Positions 26,630 through 34,901 of a DNA stretch of 64,000 nt are shown here, in pieces (position 1 is the stretch's first letter; every line of letters begins with the position of its first letter). A program made the position numbers and the translations under genes. The notes below the pieces were generated by a model, which was not told the DNA's origin, made no database searches, and saw nothing but the letters and a program-made list of their open reading frames with translations. This DNA comes from Nocardioides sp. PD653-B2 (GTDB lineage: Bacteria > Actinomycetota > Actinomycetes > Propionibacteriales > Nocardioidaceae), in assembly GCF_002117935.1 (NCBI RefSeq), contig NZ_BDJE01000009.1, forward strand, positions 48,778-112,777. The letters run 5' to 3'.

Positions 26630-27850
26630 CTACTCCTCGCCCTGGTCCTCGTCGGCCGTGACGGCCTCGTCAGGCTTGTGCATGAGCACGTTCTCCATGT
26701 AGTCGCGCGCCGAGTCGAAGAAGTCGACCTCGTGTCCGGCGGCCTCGGAGAGGTACCACCGGTGCGCGAGCAGCTCGTGGTAGATCTCGGCCGGCTCGAG
26801 CTTGCCGCGCGCCTCGGGGGGGATCATCGCCATGATCGGCTCGTAGATCTGCGTGAGCCACTTGTTCGCGACCAGGCTCCGGTCCTCGCGGCCGAGGTCG
26901 TGGTGGGCGGTGAACGACGCGATGTCGTTGAGCAGCCGCCGGGCCTGCGCGTCCTCGACGTCCAGGCCGGTCAGCGCCTGCAGCTCGCGCCGGTGGTGGC
27001 CGAGCTCGACGACCTTGGGCTGGATCCGGATCCGGTGGCCGTCCCAGTCGGTGACGATGTCGAGCTCGTCGACGTCGAAGCCGAGGTCGTTGAGCCGTTC
27101 GACGCGCTGCTCGATCCGCCACATCTCCCCGGTCGAGAACTCCTCGGCGGCCGTCAGCTCGTCCCAGAGCGCGCGGTAGCGCGCGACCAGCATGTCCACG
27201 ATCTCGTGTGCCTGGACCTCGTGGTCGAGGGAGTCGCTGGCCTGGAGGTCGAGGAGCTCGGCGAAGACGTTCTCGGTGGCGATGGTGAGGTCGTACTCGC
27301 GCATGTGGTCGGAGAGGCTGGTCTTCAGCTCGCCGGTCTCCGCGTCGACGAGGTACGCCGCGAACCCGCCGGCGCTGCGGCGGAACAGCACGTTGGAGAG
27401 CGAGACGTCGCCCCAGAAGAAGTCCGCCAGGTGGAGCCGCACCAGCAGCACCACCATCGCGTCGACGAGCGACGGCAGGTTGTCGGCGCTCAGGCCGTGG
27501 GAGAACAGGCTGCGGTAGGGCAGCGAGAACTGCAGGTGCTGGGTGAGCAGCGCCGCGGGCAGCTCCTCGCCCTGCTCGTCGACCCGCCCGGTCACCACGC
27601 CCTGCGCGCGCACCGCGGGCAGCCCGAGCCGCTGGAGGTCGCGGAGCAGCCGGTACTCCCGGAAGGCGATCTCCTCGACGGTCTCCTTCACGGCGTAGGT
27701 GTTGTCGCCGAGGCGGATGATGCGGACGACGTGGCGCGACAGGCCGCGGGGGAGCGGCACGACGTGCTCCGTCCACTCCTCCAGCGGCGTCGACCAGGGC
27801 AGCCCGAGCAGCGCCGGGTCCGGTCGGTTCGCCACGATGCGCAGCGCCAT
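26630..27850 (-). CDS. DUF4032 protein with kinase-like fold
   Basis: A 406-residue cytosolic protein. The N-terminal about 200 residues look like a lipopolysaccharide/protein kinase fold: TYAVKETVEEIAFREYRLL (Lys and Glu positions), the catalytic-loop-like LHLADFFWGDVSLSNVLF and the DFG-like AYLVDAETGE. The second half is the DUF4032 domain with IVTDWDGHRIRIQPKVVELGHHRRELQ and IYEPIMAMIPPEARGKLEP. The substrate is unknown; the acidic tail DEDQGEE ends the protein. Conserved widely in actinobacteria. It converges on the sensor kinase gene (41-base gap) and is followed upstream by the GH13 gene on the same strand. Confidence 0.85.
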   Translation of the reverse strand: MALRIVANRPDPALLGLPWSTPLEEWTEHVVPLPRGLSRHVVRIIRLGDNTYAVKETVEEIAFREYRLLRDLQRLGLPAVRAQGVVTGRVDEQGEELPAALLTQHLQFSLPYRSLFSHGLSADNLPSLVDAMVVLLVRLHLADFFWGDVSLSNVLFRRSAGGFAAYLVDAETGELKTSLSDHMREYDLTIATENVFAELLDLQASDSLDHEVQAHEIVDMLVARYRALWDELTAAEEFSTGEMWRIEQRVERLNDLGFDVDELDIVTDWDGHRIRIQPKVVELGHHRRELQALTGLDVEDAQARRLLNDIASFTAHHDLGREDRSLVANKWLTQIYEPIMAMIPPEARGKLEPAEIYHELLAHRWYLSEAAGHEVDFFDSARDYMENVLMHKPDEAVTADEDQGEE

Positions 27851-27920
27851 GCGTCGAGGTTACGGCGTGGCGACCGATCCGCGCCCGCCACGCGCGACGC
27901 AACGGGATCGGGTGTGCCGC

Positions 27921-29753
27921 TCAGAGGCTCCAGAGCGAGACCGTCGGCCCGTCGACGGCCGGCAGGGTGACGGTGCCCGCCTCCTCGACCAGGTCGGCGT
28001 CCACGCCGGTCGTGAGCAGCAGGGTCCCGTCGGCGAAGCCGAGCGGCCCGGCGGGCAGCTCGATCGCCGGGCCCGCGCTGCGGCGGGCGGCCACCAGCAC
28101 CGAACCGGCCGGGTGCTCACGCACGAACACCACGGCGTCGTCGTCGACGTGCGCCCAGCGGAGACCGCCGCGGCGCAGCGCCTCGTGCTCGTGGCGCAGT
28201 CGGGCGAGGCCGGCGTACGTCGCGAGCGTCAGCCGGTCCCAGGCCTCCGGGTGCTGCCACGGGAACGGGCGCCGGGAGTCCTCGCCGAGCACCCCCTCGA
28301 GCCCGATCTCGTCGCCGGCGAAGAGCATCGGCACGCCCGGCAGGGTGAACTGGAGACCGGCCGCGACCCGGTGCACCTCGCCGGAGCCGGTCAGGGTGCG
28401 GATCCGGGCGCTGTCGTGCGAGCCGAGGATGTTCCACGACGCGGTGGTCGCTCGCCAGCCGTAGCGGCCCTGCCACTCGCGCAGGCTGCGCTGCATCGCC
28501 GCGCCGGGTCGGCGGGGCACCGGGACGGGCCGGCCGAAGGGGCGGGCCGGCGAGGACGGGTCGCGCAGCCACGACCAGACCGGCCAGGAGAAGCCGCCGT
28601 AGTTCATCGTGCCGTGCCAGCCGTCTCCGTCGAGGTCGGTCGACGCGTCGTGGTTGTGCTCGCCGATGACGAAGGCGTCGGCGCGCTCGGCCTCAGCGGT
28701 CCGGCGTACGGCGCGGGCCACGTCGTGGTTGACGTCGAGGGTCCCGAGCCGCCCGGTCATGTTCGCGACGTCGACGCGCCAGCCGTCGAGGTCGAACGGC
28801 GGCCGCAGCCACCGCGCCACCACGGACTCGGGGCCCTCGACCATCGCCTCGCGCAGCGCGGGGTCCGCGTGGTTGAGCTTGGGCAGCGTCCCGTGGCCCA
28901 TCCAGCACTCGTAGGAGCCGTCGGGCAGGAGGTAGTAGAACGAGCGGGCCGGTGCGCCCGGCACGTCGCGAGCGGCGACGAACCACTCGTGGGTGTCGCC
29001 GGTGTGGTTGGTCGTCAGGTCGCCAAGGATCCGCCAGCCGCGCTCGTGCACAGCGGTGGCGAGCCGGACGTACGCCTCGTCGCCGCCGAGCAGCGGGTCG
29101 ACCCGCTCGAAGGTCGACGCGTTGTAGCGGTGGTTGCTCTCGCCGGGGAAGACCGGGGTCGTGTAGACGACGCTGACGCCGATCTCGGCGAGATGGTCGA
29201 GGTGGTCGGTGATCCCGTCGAGGTCGCCGCCGTAGAACTGCAGCGGGGTGCGCGGGTCGAAGCCCTCGAAGACGACCTCGTCGTCCCAGTCGGCCGGCAC
29301 CGCCCACTCCGGGACCTCCCGGTCGGCGGCCGCGGCGGACCGCGCGAACCGGTCGGGGAAGACCTGGTAGACGACCGCGTCGCGCGCCCAGTCGGGTGGC
29401 GGGCGGTGGGAGCTCAGCCGGAAGTCGAACGCGTCCGGCGGGTCGTGGTCGACCACCCCCGACCCGCCCAGCCAGCGCTGGCTGTCGCCGGCGGCGAGGA
29501 GGAATCGGTAGTGGGTGACCGGGTTGTGCACCGGCAGCGACCCCTCCCACCAGACCACGTGGTCGTCGCGGGAGGTCTCGATGCAGGGGTGGTAGGTCGG
29601 CTCCGCGTCGTACGTCGTGCGCACCCAGACGTGGTCGACCCCGTCGGCCACCGAGGTCCGGCAGCGCACGACGACCGTCGACCCGGGCGGGGGCGCCTCG
29701 TCGCCGACGTACATCGCGGAGCCGTCGTGGTGCGGCTCGTCGAGCAGGGTCAT
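27921..29753 (-). CDS. glycoside hydrolase family 13 (alpha-amylase superfamily)
   Basis: A 610-residue enzyme. An N-terminal beta-sandwich domain (about 10-120) with TTYDAEPTYHPCIET resembles that of neopullulanase/cyclomaltodextrinase. The (beta/alpha)8 domain starts at WARDAVVYQVFPDRFARS. Conserved regions: I DLTTNHTGD, II GWRVDVANM (nucleophile Asp), III FVIGEHNHD (acid/base Glu), IV ILGSHDSAR (third Asp; NHD reads SHD). YGGDLDGITDHLDHL is typical of alpha-glucan hydrolysing members, and the C-terminal beta domain ends the protein. The likely substrate is a maltooligosaccharide or cyclodextrin in the cytosol. The ATG at 29753 overlaps the soxR stop (ATGA), an unusual pairing. Confidence 0.9.
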   Translation of the reverse strand: MTLLDEPHHDGSAMYVGDEAPPPGSTVVVRCRTSVADGVDHVWVRTTYDAEPTYHPCIETSRDDHVVWWEGSLPVHNPVTHYRFLLAAGDSQRWLGGSGVVDHDPPDAFDFRLSSHRPPPDWARDAVVYQVFPDRFARSAAAADREVPEWAVPADWDDEVVFEGFDPRTPLQFYGGDLDGITDHLDHLAEIGVSVVYTTPVFPGESNHRYNASTFERVDPLLGGDEAYVRLATAVHERGWRILGDLTTNHTGDTHEWFVAARDVPGAPARSFYYLLPDGSYECWMGHGTLPKLNHADPALREAMVEGPESVVARWLRPPFDLDGWRVDVANMTGRLGTLDVNHDVARAVRRTAEAERADAFVIGEHNHDASTDLDGDGWHGTMNYGGFSWPVWSWLRDPSSPARPFGRPVPVPRRPGAAMQRSLREWQGRYGWRATTASWNILGSHDSARIRTLTGSGEVHRVAAGLQFTLPGVPMLFAGDEIGLEGVLGEDSRRPFPWQHPEAWDRLTLATYAGLARLRHEHEALRRGGLRWAHVDDDAVVFVREHPAGSVLVAARRSAGPAIELPAGPLGFADGTLLLTTGVDADLVEEAGTVTLPAVDGPTVSLWSL

Positions 29754-30199
29754 CGGGCTCTCCGTCCGTGCGGCTCGAGGAAGGCGGCCCCGGGACCCCG
29801 GTCGGCCGCCTCGTCGCCGGGGTTGCTCAGCGCACAGGTCCGCAGGCTCAGGCACCCGCAGCCGATGCAGCTGTCGAGCCGGTCGCGGAGCCGCTCGATC
29901 CGCTCGATCTGCTCGTCGAGGCGCGGCCGCCACGCCGTGCTCAGCCGGCGCCAGTCCGCCTTCGTGAGCGCCCGTCCGTCGGGGAGGGTGTCGAGTGCCT
30001 CGGCGATCTCGTCGAGGCTCAGCCCCACCCGCTGGGCCGTGCGGATGAACGCGATCCGCCGCAGCGTCGACTGCTCGTAGCGGCGCTGGTTGCCGGTCGT
30101 CCGCACCGAGGAGACCAGACCGCGCGACTCGTAGAACCGGATGGCCGAGGTCGCGACGCCCGCGCGCTCGGCCAGGTGGCCGATGGTCAGGTGGGTCAT
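29750..30199 (-). CDS. soxR: redox-sensing MerR-family regulator SoxR
   Basis: A 149-residue MerR regulator. The winged HTH (about 3-70) reads LTIGHLAERAGVATSAIRFYE, then SRGLVSSVRTTGNQRRY. A dimerisation helix (about 85-110) precedes the cluster motif CIGCGCLSLRTC with Cys111, Cys114, Cys116 and Cys122, the exact SoxR spacing for a 2Fe-2S cluster oxidised by redox-cycling compounds. In actinobacteria SoxR responds to redox-active antibiotics and pigments and controls a few oxidoreductases or exporters. The gene is divergent from an SDR gene (107-base gap) and translationally coupled to GH13 downstream. A CCTCAAG half-site at about 30218 could be part of an operator. Confidence 0.92.
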   Translation of the reverse strand: MTHLTIGHLAERAGVATSAIRFYESRGLVSSVRTTGNQRRYEQSTLRRIAFIRTAQRVGLSLDEIAEALDTLPDGRALTKADWRRLSTAWRPRLDEQIERIERLRDRLDSCIGCGCLSLRTCALSNPGDEAADRGPGAAFLEPHGRRAR

Positions 30200-30268
30200 G
30201 GGTCCACCCTGGCGGGACCTCAAGCACAGTTCAACTTCCGAAGTGTTGCATCGGGGTGACGTCTCTAC

Positions 30269-30282
30269 TAGAACGTGTTCTA
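30269..30282. promoter_or_regulatory. KstR-type operator in the SDR promoter
   Basis: TAGAACGTGTTCTA is a full match to TnnAACnnGTTnnA and part of a perfect 16-base palindrome (CTAGAACGTGTTCTAG, 30268-30283). It covers the region from -35 to the spacer of the putative promoter whose -10 is TAGCGT at 30293, seven bases before the SDR ATG. Repressor binding would block RNA polymerase. Confidence 0.65.
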
Positions 30283-30305
30283 GAAAGACTGGTAGCGTCC
30301 GCGCC

Positions 30306-31022
30306 ATGAGTGAGAACTCCCCGCGCGTCGTCGTCATCACCGGCGCCGCCTCCGGCATCGGCTTCGCCACCGCCGAGCTGTTCCGCGACGCCGGTGACAT
30401 CGTCTTCGGCCTCGACATCAACGACACCGTGCCCGAGGGCGTGACGTACGTCGAGTGCAACGTCGGCGACAAGGCCGCGGTGGACGCGGCCATCGAGGTC
30501 TGCGCCCAGCACGGCCGGATCGACGTGCTCGCCAACGTCGCCGGCATCGTGCAGTTCGGCCGGATCGAGACCGTGACCGAGGAGGAGTGGGACCGCGTCC
30601 ACGCGGTCGACCTCAAGGGCCCGTTCTTCCTGATCCAGGCCGCGCTCCCGCACCTGCGTGCCTGCCGGGGCAACGTCGTCAACGTCTCCTCGGTCGCCGG
30701 CAACGTCGCGCAGCCCTACGCCACGGCGTACGCCGCAGCCAAGGGCGGGCTCACCCAGCTCACCAAGGCGCTCGCGCTCGAGCTGTCGCCGGAGGGCATC
30801 CGCGTCAACGCCGTCTGCCCCGGCACCGTCGACACCCCGATCGTCGCCCAGGTCTTCCACAAGCTCACCGACGACCTGGACAAGCGGGTCGCCGACCGGC
30901 TGATGATGATGCTGCCCGGTGGCGCGATCTCCCCGAAGGAGATCGGCGAGGCGATCGTCTACCTCGCCGGAGCCCGGATGGCGACCGGCACGGTGCTCGC
31001 CGTCGACGGCGGCATGAGCTGA
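30306..31022 (+). CDS. short-chain dehydrogenase/reductase under a KstR-type operator
   Basis: A 238-residue classical SDR. The cofactor loop is VVITGAASGIGFATAELF, an acidic residue ends beta-2 (FGLDIND), pointing to NAD(H), then NVAGIVQFG, the catalytic Ser in VVNVSSVAGN, and Tyr142/Lys146 in YAAAKGGLTQLTKALALEL. The C-terminus TGTVLAVDGGMS is typical. It probably oxidises an alcohol on a hydrophobic substrate, for example a hydroxysteroid or acyl chain; that is inferred only from the operator and from the GMC/ALDH pair sharing it. The ATG at 30306 lies seven bases after TAGCGT (leaderless). Confidence 0.9.
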   Translation: MSENSPRVVVITGAASGIGFATAELFRDAGDIVFGLDINDTVPEGVTYVECNVGDKAAVDAAIEVCAQHGRIDVLANVAGIVQFGRIETVTEEEWDRVHAVDLKGPFFLIQAALPHLRACRGNVVNVSSVAGNVAQPYATAYAAAKGGLTQLTKALALELSPEGIRVNAVCPGTVDTPIVAQVFHKLTDDLDKRVADRLMMMLPGGAISPKEIGEAIVYLAGARMATGTVLAVDGGMS

Positions 31023-31073
31023 CTCCTCGCGGTCAACTAGCATGTGGCCGCCCGGATCGACCGGTCTCGGCAT

Positions 31074-31146
31074 GCCGGTGTAGCTCAGTTGGTAGAGCGC
31101 GTCTCTTGTAAAGACGATGTCGCGGGTTCGATTCCTGTCACCGGCT
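31074..31146 (+). tRNA. tRNA-Thr (anticodon UGU)
   Basis: A complete 73-base cloverleaf. Acceptor GCCGGTG pairs with CACCGGC; the D arm is GCTCAGTTGGTAGAGC; the anticodon stem CGTCT/AGACG encloses CTTGTAA with anticodon TGT; the T arm contains GGTTCGATTCC; the discriminator is T. CCA is not encoded. It lies 51 bases after the SDR stop. Confidence 0.95.
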
Positions 31147-31219
31147 CACAGCACCCACCCAGGCGCCCGGGCCCTGATGCCGTGGCCGGCGACGGCAGGG
31201 TCGCGACCCGGACGGCTGC

Positions 31220-31804
31220 CTAGGGCTCGCCGAGCATCGACCTCATCTGCTCGATCTCGGCCAGCTGCGAGGTCTCGATCGAGTGGGCGAGGTCGATCGC
31301 CGGGCCGTACTCGCCGTGCTCGATCTCGGTGCGCGCCATGGCGATCGCGCCCCGGTGGTGGACGATCATCATCCGCAGCCACATGTCCTCGAAGCCGGTC
31401 GAGGAGCGGTGGCGCAGCCGCAGGAAGTCGTCGTCGCCCATCATGCCGCGCGACCCGGACCCGCCGCCCGACATCATCGAGCCGCCGGACATCATGCCGC
31501 CGCCGCTGCCGGGCTCCTCGCCCCACGCGTCGAGCCATCCGGTCATCTCGTCGATCTCCGGCGTCTGGGCGGCGCGGATCGCCGTGGTCAGGGCGACGAA
31601 GTCGGGCGAGAGCTGGCGACCTCTGGTCATCGCGACCATGCGCAGCGCCTGCTGGTGGTGGGGGACCATCTCCGCGGCGAAGGTGACGTCGGAGGTGTTG
31701 TGGGAGCTGGTCGAGCTGGAGTCGTCGCTGCCACAGGCGCCGAGCGCCAGGGCGAGCGCGGTCGCGGCCAGGACGGCCAGGACGCGGGAACGGTGGATCT
31801 TCAT
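31220..31804 (-). CDS. DUF305 lipoprotein with Met/His-rich motifs
   Basis: A 194-residue exported protein with the lipobox LGAC (Cys24). The DUF305 ferritin-like helical domain carries paired His/Met motifs: MVPHHQQALRMVAM in the first half and MMIVHHRGAIAMA in the second. Between them is a Met/Gly-rich loop (GGGMMSGGSMMSGGG) that could bind copper or silver. Proteins of this type are often encoded beside copper-resistance genes, and the DUF6153 gene next to it (upstream on the same strand, 68-base gap) is a frequent partner. I infer a role in metal handling at the outer membrane face; no copper transporter is in the window. Confidence 0.88.
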   Translation of the reverse strand: MKIHRSRVLAVLAATALALALGACGSDDSSSTSSHNTSDVTFAAEMVPHHQQALRMVAMTRGRQLSPDFVALTTAIRAAQTPEIDEMTGWLDAWGEEPGSGGGMMSGGSMMSGGGSGSRGMMGDDDFLRLRHRSSTGFEDMWLRMMIVHHRGAIAMARTEIEHGEYGPAIDLAHSIETSQLAEIEQMRSMLGEP

Positions 31805-31872
31805 GGGTCTTCTCGATTCGGGTCGCGTGGGGGTGGACGGGCAGGCGGAAGCGGCCGCAGGCGGCCCGCTCC

Positions 31873-32262
31873 TCAGCAGCGACACACGGACAGGCGAGAC
31901 AGGCTCGGTGGATCGGGCGCACGGCTGCGCGGGCGCGGTCGTGGCGCCGAGGCGGGTTCCGTCGGGAGCCAGGCCGTCAGTGGGCGGGCTCCCCGGAGCG
32001 CGAGCCAGGCGGCGATCGCGCCCACCAGGATCGCGACGCACATCGCGCCCATCGGCATGGTGTCGAGCGCCGGGGCGACGGTGCTCCCGTCGGGGATCGC
32101 GGCGACCTCGGCCACGGCGACCGTGGTGCTCGAGACGGCCATCGTCATCGGGCCGTCGGAGCCGGCTTCGCTGCCGTGGTCGGCCAGGCCGTGCATGGCG
32201 AAGAGACCGGCCAGCAGCAGGAGCTGCAGGACCGGCGCCCACCGAGCGGCACGCCCCCTCAT
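31873..32262 (-). CDS. DUF6153 family membrane protein
   Basis: A 129-residue protein with an N-terminal helix (PVLQLLLLAGLFAMHGLADHG) bearing His residues at its end, a Met-rich middle (ALDTMPMGAMCVAILVGAIAAW) spanning the second helix, and a Pro/Arg-rich tail ending LSRLSVCRC. The two-helix layout, His/Met content and terminal LSVxRC motif fit the small DUF6153 proteins that accompany DUF305 genes in actinobacteria. It is probably cotranscribed with the DUF305 gene. Function is unknown; metal handling is an inference from residues and context. Confidence 0.75.
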   Translation of the reverse strand: MRGRAARWAPVLQLLLLAGLFAMHGLADHGSEAGSDGPMTMAVSSTTVAVAEVAAIPDGSTVAPALDTMPMGAMCVAILVGAIAAWLALRGARPLTAWLPTEPASAPRPRPRSRAPDPPSLSRLSVCRC

Positions 32263-32310
32263 GTCCCGACGCTAACAAGACCCATGGTGCCGGCCGAGAG
32301 GCAAAAGTCC

Positions 32311-33162
32311 TCAGCGCAAGCGACGTACGGCGAAGGTGTCCGGCGGGTCCGCGATCGCGTCCTGGGCGGCGACCAGCTGGATCTCGCGGGTGCCGGCGGC
32401 GAGGGTCTGCTCGAGGATGGCGAAGACCGACGCCGTGGTGCGCGAGAGCGCGGTCTCGGCCGAGCCGGTCGTGTGGAGGTGGGCGAGGTAGAGCGCGGCG
32501 GTCACGTCGCCGCACCCGTTGGGCGTGATCGGCAGCAGCGGCGTCTCGACCGCCCAGGCGCCCTCGTCGGAGACCGCGAGGACGTCGAGCTTCCCGTCCG
32601 GCACGTCGCCGTGCAGGACGCTCGTCACGAGGATGTCGCGCGGGCCACGCTCGCGGACGTCGTCGACCGCGTCGAGGATCTCGGCCAGCGTCGTGGTCGT
32701 CCGCCCGGCGAGGAAGTCGAGCTCGAAGTGGTTGGGGGTGAGGACGTCGGCCTGCGGGACCACGGTGTCGCGCATGAACTCCGGGATGCCGGGGCGCACG
32801 AACATGCCCCGCCCGACGTCGCCCATCACCGGGTCACAGCAGTAGACGGCGGCCGGGTTGAGCTCCTTCACCCGGGCGACTGCGTCGAGGATCACCGCTC
32901 CCACGGCCGGGTCGCCCTGGTAGCCGGACAGCACCGCGTCGGCCTCGCCGAGCACGCCCCGGTCGTCGATGCCGGCGATCACCTCGCGGACGTCGTCGGC
33001 GCCCAGCAGCGGACCGCGCCACGCGCCGTACCCGGTGTGGTTGGAGAAGTGCACGGTCAGCACCGGCCACACCTCATGGCCCAGCCGCTGGAGCGGGAAG
33101 ACGGCGGCGGAGTTGCCGACGTGGCCGTAGGCCACCGACGACTGGATCGACAGGATCTTCAC
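32311..33162 (-). CDS. pdxY: pyridoxal kinase
   Basis: A 283-residue ribokinase-like enzyme that phosphorylates pyridoxal in the PLP salvage pathway. Family features are ILSIQSSVAYGHVGNSAAVFPLQ at the N-terminus, TVHFSNHTGYGAWRG, YCCDPVMGDVGRGMFV, LTPNHFELDFLAGR and the ATP/anion-hole motif TPNGCGDVTAALYLAHL with catalytic Asp. The order and length fit PdxY/PdxK rather than ThiD. It diverges from the GMC oxidoreductase gene; the operator at 33202 lies in the gap and might affect both. Confidence 0.94.
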   Translation of the reverse strand: MKILSIQSSVAYGHVGNSAAVFPLQRLGHEVWPVLTVHFSNHTGYGAWRGPLLGADDVREVIAGIDDRGVLGEADAVLSGYQGDPAVGAVILDAVARVKELNPAAVYCCDPVMGDVGRGMFVRPGIPEFMRDTVVPQADVLTPNHFELDFLAGRTTTTLAEILDAVDDVRERGPRDILVTSVLHGDVPDGKLDVLAVSDEGAWAVETPLLPITPNGCGDVTAALYLAHLHTTGSAETALSRTTASVFAILEQTLAAGTREIQLVAAQDAIADPPDTFAVRRLR

Positions 33163-33201
33163 CCGCCGGATCCTCCTCGCGGTGCGCCTGTACGAGCAAA
33201 C

Positions 33202-33215
33202 TAGAACTTGTTACA
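33202..33215. promoter_or_regulatory. KstR-type operator upstream of the GMC oxidoreductase
   Basis: TAGAACTTGTTACA fits all fixed positions of TnnAACnnGTTnnA. It lies 61 bases upstream of the GMC ATG in the gap with the divergent pdxY. The GMC gene has its own Shine-Dalgarno (GCGAGG), so its transcript has a leader. Confidence 0.6.
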
Positions 33216-33275
33216 GTCTTGGTCGCGCACACATTCTGCCGGTATGTCCGGCCTCTGGCACAGCGAGGTTGATCC

Positions 33276-34901
33276 ATGGCGAAGCACCCGCCCCACACGA
33301 ACGAGGCCGACTACGTGGTGGTCGGCTCCGGCAGCTCCGGCGCCGCGATCGCCGGCCGGCTGGCGCAGTCCGGCGCGAGCGTGATCGTGCTCGAGGCGGG
33401 CAAGAGCGACGAGCAGTACCTCGTCAAGAAGCCCGGCATGATCGGCCCGATGCACTCGGTGCCGCAGATCAAGGCGAAGGTCGACTGGGGCCTCTACTCC
33501 ACCCCCCAGAAGCACCTCCTCGACCGGAAGATGCCGGTGCCGCGGGGCAAGGTCGTCGGCGGTTCGAGCTCGATCAACGGCATGGTCTACGTGCGGGGCA
33601 ACCGCGCCAACTACGACTCCTGGGCCGCCGAGGGCAACACCGGCTGGTCGGCCGACGACGTCAACGCCGCCTATCGGCGGATGGAGGACTTCGAGGACGG
33701 CGCGAACGAGTACCGCGGCGCCGGTGGTCCGATCAAGGTCACCCGCAACAAGTCCCCGCAGGAGGGGTCGCTCCAGTTCATCCAGGCCACCGCCGACACG
33801 CTGGGCGTCAAGGTCCTCGACGACTACAACGGCGAGTCGCAGGAGGGGGTCAGCCGGATGCAGCAGAACGCGTCCGGAGGCCTGCGCTACAGCGCCTCGC
33901 GCGGCTACCTCCACCACCTCGACGTGCCCACGCTGCAGCTGCAGTCCGAGGTGCTCGTCACCAAGGTCACCATCGAGAACGGCCGGGCGACCGGGGTCGA
34001 GGTCACCGACAAGGACGGGTCGAAGCGCACCGTGCGCGCCGGCAAGGAGGTCATCCTCTCCGCCGGTTTCGTGGGATCGGCCCAGCTGTTGATGCTCTCC
34101 GGCATCGGCCACGCGCAGCACCTCACCGACCACGGCATCCCGGTCCTCGCCGACCTGCCCGTCGGCGACAACCTGCACGACCACCTCTTCCACGCGCTGA
34201 CCTTCCACGCGACCACGTCGAGGATGCGTGGCAACGCGTTCTTCTTCGGCAAGGGCGTCATCAAGGAGGCCCTGCGGCCCGGCCGGACCTTCATGGCGAA
34301 CTCGGTGTTCGAGGCCGTGGCCTTCCTGCGGACGTCGCAGGCGACCGACGTACCGGACCTCCAGCTGCACCTGCTGCCGTGGTCGTACGTCTCGCCCAAC
34401 CAGGACGAGCCGATCCAGCACAAGGTCGACCCGCGGACGTCGCTGACGCTGCTCTCGACGCTGATCTACCCGCGGAGCCGGGGCACGCTGCGCCTGGCCT
34501 CGGCCGATCCCACGGCCGCACCGCTCATCGACTTCCAGTACCTCGCCGACGGCGCCGACCTCGAGGTGCTCGCCGAGGGCTCGGAGATGGTGCGCGAGAT
34601 CATGGCCGCCGCCGGCTTCAACGGCGCGGTCAAGGAGGAGATCCATCCGGGTGCCGGTCTGAAGGGGCAGGAGCTGCGCGACGCGATCCTCAACCGGGCG
34701 ACCTCGGTCTACCACGGTGTCGGCACCTGCCGGATGGGCGTGGACGAGCTCGCCGTCGTCGGTCCGGACCTCACGGTCCGCGGCATCGAGGGGCTGCGCG
34801 TCTGTGACGCGTCGATCATGCCGTCGATCACGGGGGGCAACACCAACGCCCCGGCGATCATGATCGGCGAGCGCGGCGCCGACCTGGTGCTGGGCCGATG
34901 A
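33276..34901 (+). CDS. GMC-family FAD oxidoreductase (alcohol or sterol dehydrogenase type)
   Basis: A 541-residue flavoprotein. The ADP-binding fold is at YVVVGSGSSGAAIAGRL, GMC signature 1 is PRGKVVGGSSSINGMVYVRGN, signature 2 is GKEVILSAGFVGSAQLLMLSGIG and the C-terminal active site is VYHGVGTCRMG (catalytic His) and ASIMPSITGGNTNAPAIMIGE (Asn/His pair region). It is related to choline, aryl-alcohol and long-chain alcohol dehydrogenases; no signal peptide is seen, so it is cytosolic. Its stop overlaps the aldehyde dehydrogenase start (ATGA). Alcohol and then aldehyde oxidation in sequence is the natural reading. The substrate is unknown; the operator suggests a lipid or steroid side chain. 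Confidence 0.92.
   Translation: MAKHPPHTNEADYVVVGSGSSGAAIAGRLAQSGASVIVLEAGKSDEQYLVKKPGMIGPMHSVPQIKAKVDWGLYSTPQKHLLDRKMPVPRGKVVGGSSSINGMVYVRGNRANYDSWAAEGNTGWSADDVNAAYRRMEDFEDGANEYRGAGGPIKVTRNKSPQEGSLQFIQATADTLGVKVLDDYNGESQEGVSRMQQNASGGLRYSASRGYLHHLDVPTLQLQSEVLVTKVTIENGRATGVEVTDKDGSKRTVRAGKEVILSAGFVGSAQLLMLSGIGHAQHLTDHGIPVLADLPVGDNLHDHLFHALTFHATTSRMRGNAFFFGKGVIKEALRPGRTFMANSVFEAVAFLRTSQATDVPDLQLHLLPWSYVSPNQDEPIQHKVDPRTSLTLLSTLIYPRSRGTLRLASADPTAAPLIDFQYLADGADLEVLAEGSEMVREIMAAAGFNGAVKEEIHPGAGLKGQELRDAILNRATSVYHGVGTCRMGVDELAVVGPDLTVRGIEGLRVCDASIMPSITGGNTNAPAIMIGERGADLVLGR

Noticed and set aside
30218..30237. CCTCAAG...TTCAACTT as a full SoxR operator
   Set aside because: Only the left half resembles the SoxR dyad; kept as a note within the soxR entry.
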